A stretch of 64,000 nt of DNA from Phyllostachys edulis (Eukaryota > Streptophyta > Magnoliopsida > Poales > Poaceae). Below, piece after piece: positions 43,765-54,449 of the stretch (position 1 is the first letter of the stretch; every line of letters starts with the position of its first letter). A program made the translations under genes and the position numbers. The stretch is from contig CM070557.1 of the NCBI GenBank assembly GCA_036346405.1, positions 53,946,016-54,010,015 on the forward strand, written 5' to 3'. The notes below the pieces were generated by a model. It did no database searches. It saw only the letters and a program-made list of their open reading frames with translations, and was not told the origin of the DNA.

Positions 43765-44784
43765 TGTTGGACCGAAAATGCGACTAGAGGGGAGGGGGTG
43801 AATAGGAGCATAATCTCCTTTTCTCCTTGATTGAATTCAACACTATTTTAACTCCAATAGCTATGAAAGCTATGAAGATCAATATACAAATATAGCGAAA
43901 GATTTGTATTGAATCCAATCAAAACACCAAAGCAAGTGGACCAAAATCAACAAAAACTCAAATCCAAATGAGTTGGGCGGTCAGACCTCTCACCAGGGGT
44001 GGTATGACCTTTCACTATGGGTGGTCTGACCTCTAGGTACATGTCGGTCTAACCTGCAGGCCAATGAACAGTAAAATCAGTCCGAACTCAAAATCACAAA
44101 TTGGTCTAACTTTTGATTTGCAACTCCAAACTTCACGAAACTTGAGACGTACCTTATTGAGGATGTCAGGAACCTATTTCAATCAACGATAGTGAAGATC
44201 ATTGCCAAAGTTCTGACATTTTTCCGTTTGAGTGAAGGTTGCTTCAAAACCGAGTCAAAACCAAAACGTGATCTAAAAACTTGCTCGTGGGTAATAGATG
44301 ATCAAGATGATCTTAGATGCATTCCCAAATGTCACAACAAGCAAGATCCAGACCCGAAACTAAAGAAAAACCAACGGATCAAAGAAAGCCCCAAAATCAC
44401 AAAACAGAGAGTAAGAACAAGAAGAAACTCATCTTGAGGAAACTTGCTTGGATTGATTTGATATTGATGTTGGTTTATAGCCACTCCATCCAGGAGGACA
44501 AAGGCTCAACACTTGAGTACATAATCAATCCAATCTCCCTAGAACACTAACCTCTCCACTACTCTCTCCTAACCCTAAAACACAAGCTAGAGTTTTAGAT
44601 ATAAGGGTTGGGAGGTGCTCAATTAGCACCCTCCCCTATTTATAGTGGAGGCTAGTTTCTAGATGGATATCTCTAACGGGCACCCGTTAAGCTCTCACAC
44701 ACACAAACGGGTTTCACTTATACACGTATTTTAAAGTGTCGTCTTCATCTCCTCTTGACCTAAACCGCTTCTCCTTGCGCCGTC
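43765..44784 (-). mobile_element. Copia 3' LTR, truncated
   Basis: Starts TGTTGGACCGAAAA and is a close copy of 47,906-48,913 throughout (shared CTCCTTGATTGAATTCAAC and AACCGCTTCTCCTTG). Homology stops at GCCGTC (44,784), where the reverse-transcriptase frame begins directly. On the minus strand the U3 half of this LTR, the polypurine tract and the end of pol are therefore missing through one deletion. Confidence 0.85.
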
Positions 44785-45251
44785 TAGTGCAGCCTAAAAC
44801 CCTTAGATGCAGCAAATGTAAGCAGAATGCGAATGACTTCTAATCTAGCAACAGGAGCAAATGTTTCATCAAAGTCTAACCGCTCAACTTGGCTAAAATC
44901 CTGAGCTACCAATCTAGCCTTGTTTCTAACCACAGAACCATCCTCACTTTGTTTGTTTTTGAACACCCAACAGGTTCCTATCACATTATGACCACTAGGA
45001 GGCTCTACTAGGTTCCAAACCTTGTTTGTCTCAAAGTTCTCTAACTCCTCACGCATGACATTAACCCTGCTAGAATCAGATAAAGCATATGATATATTGC
45101 GGGGTTCGAAAGAAGCAACAAATGCAGAATGGGAGTAGAGACTCGGATCGTGATACCTGGAGCGAGTGACTCGCTCATGAAGATGACCAATGATCTGATC
45201 CAAAGGATGATGCCTCTGAATGTGAAGTGGAGCGCCTGGGGGAGATAGCAT
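44784..45251 (-). pseudogene. Copia reverse transcriptase, N-terminal part
   Basis: Encodes WNLVEPPSGHNVIGTCWVFK, NKARLVAQDFSQVERLDF and ETFAPVARLEVIRILL, the start of a Ty1-copia RT. It ends at AASKGFRLH, before the YVDD active site, at the junction with the truncated LTR. RNase H is absent. Confidence 0.85.
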
Positions 45252-45337
45252 CTCCTCGATCTCCGCAGGTATTGCTGATGATAAAGATGCAACAGGAGCC
45301 TCAATTAGAGGTGAAGTAGTCGAAGTAGGTTCTTGAG

Positions 45338-46492
45338 CTAGAATAGGAGCATCAGCAGCAGGTGAGAGAGCATATCATCGACTCCATCATCATCTTCCTC
45401 AACAAAAATACTCTCCGTCACCTGTGTATCACCCGAAACGTCTGATCTAGTACTAGGGCTAGTCTCATCAAAAGTGACATTGCATGTCTCCTGGACAATG
45501 TTAGTCTCAACATTAAAAACCTGAAAACCCCTCGAATGTGTAGGATAACCTAGAAATAAACCATCCGAAGTTCTTGATTCAAATTTATCTAAGTTTCCTA
45601 TCTTGAGAATGAAACACTTAGCTCCAAAAACTCGAAAATGAAAAACAGAGAATTTTTTACCAAACCGAAGCTCATATGATGTCTTGCCCAAAGATGGTCT
45701 CAAGAAGACACGATTGGCAATATTACAAGTTGTAGCAATAGTTTCGGTCCAAAACCCCATTGGAGTGCTATACTCATCTAGCATCGTCCTAACTATCTCG
45801 ACTAAGGTTCTGTTCTTTCTTTCCACCATGCCATTTTGTTGAGGGACGTGTGGAGAAGACAACTGATGCTCAATACCACGTTCAACACAGAAAGAGGCAA
45901 ATAAGGCATTCTTGAACTCCGTGCCATTGTCACTGCGAAATGCTCTCAAAGCACCGGGGAGTTCAGAAACCAAGCGAAGAACAAGATCATCAAAATGATC
46001 AAAACCTTCATCCTTCAAAGCAAGAAAGAACACCCAAGAGTATCTCAAAAATTCATCGACTATGATAAGAATATACTATTTGCCACCGACTGACCGAACC
46101 CTAGCAGGGCCAACAGTATCCATGTGAAGCAACTGTCCCGGTCCGTCAGTCATGACCATAGTCAATGAAAGGTGTGAGGCGGCAACTTGCTTGCCATGCC
46201 TACAGGGCGCATAGACAACATCCTTGACGGCTTTGAGTTTGAGCAAACCTCTCATGAGATCAAGGCTACTAACTCGTGTCAGATGATCAAAATCAATGTG
46301 CCCCAAACGTCGGTGCCAAAGCCAGAACTCAAAAGAAGATGCAATTAAACACTTGAGAGATGCAGCAAGAGATTCAGAAAAGTCAGCTCCAAAGATCCTA
46401 CCAACTCTAGAGATCCCAAAAACAAGCTCACCAGTTGAATCAAGTGCACGACAAGCATTTTTTCTTAAATCTAATCTCATAGCCATCATCAA
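45338..46492 (-). pseudogene. Copia pre-integrase and integrase region
   Basis: 46,492-46,076 encodes the GAG-pre-integrase zinc segment (WLWHRRLGHIDFDHL with a downstream CRHGK). 46,048-45,338 encodes the integrase core (RAFRSDNGTEFKNALFASFC, SSPHVPQQNGMVERKNRTL) and the C-terminal GYPTHSRGFQVFN motif. A frame break near 46,060 separates the two. The order gag-integrase-RT identifies a copia element. Confidence 0.85.
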
Positions 46493-46750
46493 GAAGTTAT
46501 GAGACAGAAAGCATGTTGTACCTTAGCTTGTCCACAAGAGCGACATCCTTTAGGATGAATTTGTCGTTCACCCTGATCGATCATGTTCCTTCAATTCAAC
46601 CTGGTGTATCATCTCCAAAGGTGATGAAGTCATCACCCGTCGACCGCGTGAAGGAGGTGAACCATCTTGAGTCTCCGGTCATGTGACGTGAACAGCCGGA
46701 GTCGACGAACCATGTGTTCTTTTCCCCTTTAGCGGCAATCCTCATCAGTG

Positions 46751-47847
46751 TCATCGATGTCGACGGAGTCGGCCATGAAGCTTTGCCTTCCCTTTCTTCT
46801 TCTCTTGAGGGAGCTCCTCCTCCTTGTCCTCCTCGCTCCTGCAGTCCACATCGCTCATGAATTGCTCTCTAAAAGCGGCAAGGACCCAGTGAGTAGCCTT
46901 CATGAGCTTGACAACATCAAACTTGGACTTATTCCCTTGAGGCTTTCTCCAAGCTACCTTCTCCTCCTTGTGGTTGCCCTTCCCTTTTAGCTTGGGGCAG
47001 TTTGCCCGGATATGGTAAAGCTCTCTACACTCATAGCATGTCACAGGGCCGTCTCTCTTCTTGTTTCTCACATTGTAATAGGCCCGTGTGAATTTCTTGC
47101 CTAGAAGGGCTAATTCAGCCTCAGGAATACTCTCAAGTTTCTCTTCATGGATTGCAGATAAACATGCAAATGAAAATCCAGAGGAAGACTCAGAATAAAT
47201 ATCACTAGTTCTTTTAAGATGGTCAGACACCAAAGCCATGTTCTCCTTCTTAGGATAACTAACTCTCTTGATCTCATGAGTCTTGAGCTTGCTATAGAGC
47301 AGCTCCAAAGAGAGATTAGAGAGATTGACATTCTCCTCAATGGCAGTAGCCTTCATCTCCCACTCCTTGGTGTTGATTGCAGCCAAGAGGTGAGTGGCAT
47401 TCTCAGACTGAGAATACTCGATGTCTGCTGCTCTCATCTGATTAATCACCTTGTTAAAGCGAGTGAATACATCATCGATACTCTCTCCAGGACGCATCTC
47501 GAACTTGTTGTATTCTCTCTTGTAGACTGTCTGGCATACTTGCTTAATTTGGGACGAACCCTCATGGTAGGTTTTGAGGGTGTGCCAAATCTCGTGCGCG
47601 GTCTTAAGATTGCAAATCCTGTCATACTCCAATCTATCAAGCCCAGCATATAGTAGGTTTTTGCCTTGTGGTTGTTGGCCAAGAAAGCTGCTGAAGCTGG
47701 TGTAGTAATCTCAGGCAAAACGAGCAGGGCTCGAACAACCTCTCATATGGCTTGACCTTCGCTCTGAAGGAAGACACGCATGCGATTCTTCCAATAGGCA
47801 TAGTCAAGTCTATCAAAGATATGCGGCTTGGTGGAGTACTTCTCCAT
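46751..47847 (-). pseudogene. Copia gag
   Basis: The ATG at 47,847 opens MEKYSTKPHIFDRLDYAYWK, the usual start of this copia gag type. A stop follows soon after (AI then TGA, where this family typically has Trp). After further frame changes the long frame 47,632-46,751 carries DRICNLKTAHEIWHTLKTYH and a zinc knuckle CYECRELYHIRANC (C-x2-C-x4-H-x4-C). Confidence 0.8.
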
Positions 47848-47885
47848 CGCCAAGTTCAGTGACCCGTTAAGATCAAGATTGAACT

Positions 47886-47903
47886 AACCGGGCTCTAATA
47901 CCA
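47886..47903 (-). other. Primer-binding site
   Basis: TGGTATTAGAGCCCGG on the minus strand lies just inside the LTR end (47,906). It differs by one base from the TGGTATCAGAGC complement of initiator tRNA-Met. This fixes 47,906-51,155 as the 5' LTR of the gag-pol copy to its left. Confidence 0.8.
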
Positions 47904-47905
47904 CT

Positions 47906-50900
47906 TGTTGGACCGAAAAAGCGACTAGAGGGGGGTGAATAGGAGCACGATCTCTTTTTCTCCTTGATTGAATTCAACACTATTTCCACTCCAATAGCTA
48001 TGAAAGCTATGAAGATCAATATACAAACATAGCTGAAAACTTGTATTGAATCCAATCAAAACCCCGAAGCAAGTGGACCAAAATCGCAAAAAACTCAAAT
48101 CCAAATAAATTAGGCGGCCAGACCTGTCACCAAGGGTGGTCTGACCTCTCACCATGGGCGGTCTGACCTCTAGGTACATGGCGGTTTGACCTCCAGGCCA
48201 ATAAACAGTAAAATCAGCCCGAACTCAAAATCACAAATCGGTCTAACTTTTGATCCACAACTCCAAACTTCACGAAACTTGAGATATACCTTCTTCAGAA
48301 TGTCAAAAACCTATTCCAATCACTGATCGTGAAGATCATTGCCAAATTTTTGATCTTTTTCCGTTTGAGTGAAGGTTGCTTCAAAACCAAGTTAAAACCA
48401 AAACGTGATCTAAAAACTTGCTCGTGGGTAATAGATGATCAAGATGATCTTAGATGCATTCCCACATGTCACAGCAAGCAAGATCCAGGCCAGAAACCAA
48501 AGGAAAACCAATGGATTAAAGAAAGCCCCAAAATCACAAAATAAAGAGCAAGAACAAGAAGAAACTCATCTTGATGAATCTTGCTTAGATTGATTTGAGA
48601 TTGATGTTGGTTTATAGCCACTCCATCCAAGAGGACAAAGGCTTAACACTTGAGCACACAATCAGTCCAATCTCCCTAGAACCCTAACCTCTCCACTACT
48701 CTCTCCTAACCCTAAAACACAAACTATGGTTTTAGATATAAGGGTTGGGAGGTCCACAACCAGCACCATCCACAACTAGGAGGCTAGCTTCTAGAAGGAT
48801 ATCCCTAATAGGTACCCGTTAAGCCCCCCACACAAATGGATTTCACTTACGCATGTATTTTAAAGCGTCGTCTTCATCTCCTCTTGACCTAAACCGCTTC
48901 TCCTTGTGCCGTCTTGCGCCGCGGGTTAGCAAAAGGTCACCAAGGCGGTATTTAGGTGAAGTTACCAAAATACGCCTTCTCGATCCTTCTCCGAAAATTG
49001 AGTCCAATCTTCATGAAGCAATCCCATACTTCGCCACGTGTAGGTTGATCAACGGCTCTCTCCATGTTAGCAAGTCTTTCCTATCCGGCTCCCACCGAAA
49101 CCACCATGACATTTGCACCGACCCCCGCGCCGCTGGATGCAACCCGTCGCACCGAACTTCTCGTTCGGTCATCCTTGTCCATTTCACGCCATGCTTGAAT
49201 CCACTGACTTCACCCGGTATCCTCGATCGTTCTGAACTTTAGCTCTCCAAGCCTAGTCTCGATCATCCTCGCCGTTGACCGTCGTTGACCTCCAAGCGTC
49301 CTGCACAACAATAGACCAAGAAATGGATTCCGGGAATAAGTTCTTCGTAACTTGACCCATGTTAGTAAAAACATGCATCATGCAACACATATGCACTGAA
49401 ACCCATGAACTTGACCTAACCAACAAACATCACGCCAAGCCGGTCAAAAACAAGTCAAAACCAAGTCGATCACACCCATTGGTCGGTCTCGACCGCCCAC
49501 TGGGACTTAGCCAAATTTCCACCACGAAATTAAACTCTCTAGAAATTTCAAATGAATAGAACTTTTGACTCGAAGCTCCAAAAATTATAAGACAAAGTGT
49601 AGAAGAACACCCTCTCTTGCCTACACCCTCTATTTTTGGTCCAGCTCTAAACTCAAAAATATTTAATGGTCGGTCAGACCGCTGCCCATTGGCCGGTCTG
49701 ACCGCTAGCCACTTGACCCAAAGCTTGGCCGGTCTGACCACTAGAGGTGGCCGGTCAGACCGCCACACTGGCTGGTTTGACCGCCACCTTGGCCGGTCTG
49801 ACCGCCTGAAGCCTGACAGCATTTGAACTTCGCCGAAAACGATTGTTTCGACAAACCTTGAATGACATTGCCAATTGTATCATCATCCTAAGATTAAGGG
49901 TGGGAATGGAGAGGGGCGGTTCGATCCGAACCTGATCCTAGGTGTCCACACATTTTTTTAGGACATGGACCGGTCCATTTAAGTGGGTCAAGACAACTCA
50001 CATGAACCATTGGTAATTAAGGGTCGACCCTCTTTTGGGATAACAGATTTTTTCCTCTCATTATAACAAAATCATCTGATGAGAACACACTAGAAGGCCA
50101 CGCCGGAGCAAGCGCATGCGCCGTCCTCCCCCAAACCCATGCCCCACCACCGGTGACCTCCGCTGTCGCGTCCCCATGGGCTTCGTGCACGGCCGCGCCG
50201 CCTCCTCCTCCCGCTGCCGGAATGCCCTCGCTACCCCCGTCTCCCAGCCGCAGCAGCAGGAGGGGGTTTCTGCTGCTGGGGAGGTGGCGGCGAGCCATGC
50301 TGCCGAAAAGGACGAGCAGCCAAAAGTCGCAGTTGTTGTGCCTGTGAAAAGGGAGCGGCAACGCACTTCGAGGTTTGACTCGGGGGAAGCTTCACCAACA
50401 AGGCGCGTGGAGAGCAGGTCACCGGTGGGTGGCCTGCTTGGCTCTCCGCCGTCACTGGTGAGGCCATCGATGGCTGGAGCCCCTGCTGTGCGGACTCTTT
50501 CGAGAAGATCGACAAGGTACGACCCCTCCTCATGATCCTCAAGGCTCCCTAGCTTCGTGATCCTGCGACGGTGCATCGGAGGTGACGGTGGAGGCGACGG
50601 TGCATCGGAGGTGGCAGATCGACCGGCACCGAGGTCCGCGGAGATTACGGCGTGGCCCAGACGTTGCAGCTAGGGGAGCCGCCGATCGACGTAGTCCTCC
50701 ATGAAGTTCCACCCGACTGTTGCTCGACTGCCGCCCATCACCGCTGGTGATGCATCCACCTCGGTTCTCGTCTGATGGTTGTCCAGATCCTTTATGGAGG
50801 ACACAACAGCAGGTTGAAGGAGAGGTACTGAGATAGCAGTGGCATGTGGGAAGTGGACGACATCGAGGGCGAGGCAGCAGCGGCGACACGTTAGGGGTGG

Positions 50901-51155
50901 TGGATCTAGGTCCGAGGGTGAGACAATCGAAGGGATTGAGCGTGGCGTCGAGCGCATTGAGAGAAAGGCTTCAAGTTCAACCCACTTGACCCTAGGGGTC
51001 AAACGGGATCTGATCCTGTTGGCCCCAATTTATTTTGGGCTATCCGTTTAACCCATTAGACAATTTTTAGAGGGGCGGGTCAATGGTCCAATGGGTCGAC
51101 CTGAACCACTCCCAACCCTACCTAAGATCGTGAGCATATCCCCATGATATCCACA
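47906..51155 (-). mobile_element. Copia LTR (about 2.0 kb without insertion)
   Basis: The + strand starts TGTTGGACCG and ends near GATATCCACA; on the minus strand that reads TGTGGATATC...CGGTCCAACA. Inside are clusters of GGTCTGACCG repeats (49,660-49,805) and a hAT insertion. On its left (minus-strand downstream) is a primer site. On its right (minus-strand upstream) is a polypurine tract, AAGGGGGAGATTG, at about 51,156-51,168. The single LTR is thus flanked as if it were both a 5' and a 3' LTR. Confidence 0.75.
49895..51120. mobile_element. Non-autonomous hAT element, complete, 8-bp TSD
   Basis: Ends TAAGGGTGGGAATGG and CCACTCCCAACCCTA are imperfect inverted repeats. The octamer CCTAAGAT flanks both sides (49,887-49,894 and 51,121-51,128). 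It is 1,226 bp. The GC-rich interior (50,060-50,980) gives overlapping frames on both strands with no recognised domain; some of it may be captured gene sequence. It inserted into the copia LTR and is therefore younger than it. Confidence 0.9.
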
Positions 51156-51847
51156 ATCTCCCCCTTGATGAACACATTGGCAATTTCTCAAAAATGTAAG
51201 TTTGAGGTTTGAAAATGAAAATACTCAACGTTTTCGCGCAAAAGTACAACTTGGTTCAAAAGCAAGAAAAAGCAACGAAGATGACCAAGTTAGCTTCAGA
51301 TTAGCACACGCAAGTGAGATCGAGTAAAAGAAATCAAGAAAGTTTCAATTTCCAGAAAAGAGTCAAAAATCTCACTTTAAGGTCCAAATGAAAGAACAAT
51401 TGTTCAATTTGACCTTTGATCATTGTGAGGTTCTAAGAATTGCAATTCAAATTCAGAAATGGTAATAAGATCATAAGAATGCAAATTAAATGCTCTCCCT
51501 CACTATGATCATCATTTTTCGGAAAATTTTATTTTCACCATTCTTCTCCAAATAGCTCCCCCTTTTAACATTTTTGTTATATCTTCTCCCCCTTTGACAA
51601 TGGAGTCATTAAGGAATCATGCCTTCCTCTCGTCCAAAGATGACAAATGCGTAAATGAGGAAAAAGCATAAGAAAGAGCGTGCATGAAATGCTATGGAGT
51701 GGCTTCATTTTTTGTAATTTTTAATTTTTAGTATAAGAAACTTTGGAGATTACCCAAAAGAATAAACTAGCATTTCTACTAAAACTCAATACATATCAAG
51801 CCTGAAAGCGCTAGCAAGATCGTGTTAACACACACACACACACACAC

Positions 51848-51924
<77 letters not shown>

Positions 51925-52975
51925 TGTATATCAAAGCTAAGCTAGAAGGCTCGAGATAAAGCGATGAATTGTAACAATTTAAGCAAAGCTTTAAAAATTA
52001 GCAAGTTCATCAACAGAGATCCTAAAGTGATAATGGCCATGTCAGAATATCAATGTGAGATCAAGAAGCTAACAACGACCATCTCAGAGACAAAAAGTCC
52101 CAAATTGAATCATTTTGCTCAAAATACCTCAATCACCCAATTTTTACAACAGTTTTTTTATTTGCAATGAATATTGAAGTTGATTAAAGGTCTATCTTAG
52201 TGAAGAAGATCCTAGACTAGGAGCCATCCATAAAATCTTTCTAAGCTTCAACCAAGGTGACAAATCTTGAGGTTCATATCAATTTTGACAAGCAGTCCCC
52301 ATGAGATCGTCTGGATCATCAAACTATCTCCAAGTTCATGTCTTTGACATGTAGTCTCGTAAAAATAGTTTGGCACAATTTAACCACATGAGAATCTTAA
52401 AATTTAATTTTTCATTTTGTACGAGAGCAATTTTAGATTCATACAGGAACAAGAAGCTCAAGAGATGTTCAATCCTAGATTCAAGAGCTAACAAAGCAAT
52501 TTTGACAGGGCCAATGTCACAAAAGGACCACTGATTGCGCAACTAGCTAAAAGATCCACAAATTGTAATTTTTTAGTTCAAGTTGTCTTAAAGTTCTAGC
52601 TCATTTAGTAAAGATTTAGCTACATATGTGAAAGCATGATAATTCTAGCAAGTCAAAGAACTAGACATGGAACTAAGTAAAAAGTGAAACACTAACGCTC
52701 AAAAGGGTAATAAGCAAAGCTTCATCAATTTAAAAGACAAGCAGTAAAGCTTATATTACAATGCATCTTTTTGTGATTTTTATATAAATGCAATATGATA
52801 CAGTGAGATGCAAGAAAAACTTAAAAGCCTAAAAAGATCAAAAAGATCAACAAGTTCAAAAGAAGATCAAGGAAAGATCAAGTGACCAAGGAAAGATCAG
52901 ATGAACAAGGAAAGCTTAGAAAAGAACCAACTCCCCCTCAAACCAACCCATAGGGATAAATTACCCCTAACTCAC
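51156..52975 (-). other. Copia 3' internal non-coding region
   Basis: On the minus strand several AAAGGGGGAG purine tracts (near 51,156, 51,555 and 51,590) precede the LTR, as in copia elements with a long untranslated stretch after pol. The rest is AT-rich with no coding domain. Its far end, where MULE coding sequence resumes at 52,979, is not precisely defined. Confidence 0.5.
51829..51930. repeat. Compound microsatellite (CA)n(TA)n(TATG)n
   Basis: Three adjoining simple repeats of about 18, 48 and 34 bp. Confidence 0.95.
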
Positions 52976-52978
52976 TCC

Positions 52979-54331
52979 TCAAGGTGGACAGTCTTGAAGC
53001 TTGCCAAACTGTTTCATTACCCGATGGGGCACGTGGTACTCAACCGCATGGAAGTAAATCAATGGTGAGAGAGTCATCCACAAACCGTCGTCCCGCGCAC
53101 ACATCGGGTTCAGATCCATTTCCAGGACTTCATTGCGGGTATATGGCAGCCCTGTGACCTGCACAAGATTTACAAGACATTAGTGATGAAATCATAGTTA
53201 GAACAAAATTATCAATATGCAAATTAACTCAGAAAACTATACCTGGTCTTGAGTGATGACGTCGAGCTCATTTGTGTAGCTGAGGCACCGTGACCTCGGA
53301 CGCCCAGTAGGTGGCACGATGGAGCTCTAGAGGTAGGCTACCGTCGGAAGAGACAAAGGGTCGTCAGGGGCCATGCCTGCAAGAAGATGGATTTGAGTCA
53401 TATTTTTATTGAATGAGAAAGAATATAAAAAACAAAAAAAAATTGTACCTGCAAGGTAGCATGAGTGGGCCTACCCACGAGCAGGCGCTCCCACATCCAC
53501 ACTTGCAGGAGGTATGCGCAGCTACACAAGTTGTCGTCGGCACTCTGTGAGCGGGACGCATCGCACAAGTGGCGGTACAAACAAACTAGGGCAATAGAAC
53601 CCTAACTACAAGTCCCTGCCACTCTGAAATCAACCAACATGGGCAAGTATATCCAGGAGACGGTATTGTCGGTACCTTCGAGGAATAGGAAGGACCTGAG
53701 TAGATGCCACACACATGCCTGTGTTAAACGCTGCACTGTAACATCATCTGCGTCTTGCGGGCACACGTTGAAGTTTGCACGCAGCCACGATGTAAGCACG
53801 ACGGGCGGCCGATTGTCCCTTGCGTCCAGAGCTGGGTCGTTTGATTGCACACCTAGCCACTCGCCAACCCGGTCACGCCAACCTACGCTATTGATATCTC
53901 TGGTCACGGGAAGCCTGTTTATGGGAAGGCCCAAAATCATAGCAACATCTTGCAGCGTGATGGTCATCTCGCCTAATAGGAGGTGGAAGGTGTGGGTCTC
54001 CGAGCGCTATCGATCCACTAGTGTCATAAGTACAACACTGTCCATGCGGGGTAGCCCATTGGTGACAATCCGCACCAAGGCAAGGAAACCAGTATCGCAG
54101 ACATATGGCACTTACCGCTCATCCCAATCTAGAGGGGTGTGGGTCCGAGGGTGAAGTGGCTAGAGTACCTGCCAAAGAAATATGCATAGACATGGTCAAA
54201 AAGTTGAAAGCATGATCGAACACCGAATTAAGAAATCTCACCACACCCTCGTCGGCTATAAGGTGTGCACGGCGGTCATTATCGTACTCTGAGATGAGCA
54301 ACACGTACTGCGGGTGCTGCAACATCCTGCA
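52979..54331 (-). pseudogene. Plant mobile domain (PMD) protein of a MULE
   Basis: Minus-strand pieces fit the aminotransferase-like plant mobile domain. The N-terminal exon is about 54,331-54,244 (MLQHPQYVLLISEYDNDRRA). The core is 53,967-53,602 (MTITLQDVAMILGLPINRLP, NFNVCPQDADDVTVQRLTQA, LLRSFLFLEGTDNTVSWIYL). The C-terminal part is 53,580-53,398 (AYLLQVWMWERLLVGRP) and 53,164-52,979 (HAVEYHVPHRVMKQFG). PMDs occur both in host silencing proteins (MAIN) and as passengers of MULE transposons. Stops between 54,130 and 53,990 and after VAGTCS break the gene. It lies directly downstream of MURA on the same strand. Confidence 0.75.
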
Positions 54332-54449
54332 ATAGAAGAAAAAAAATGTTGTTACACATGAAGTACAAAACAATGGAGAAATGCAACAAAGTGAACATGA
54401 TAAAAACACACCAATACTCTTCGCACAATGACAATGACAGTTACCTCAG

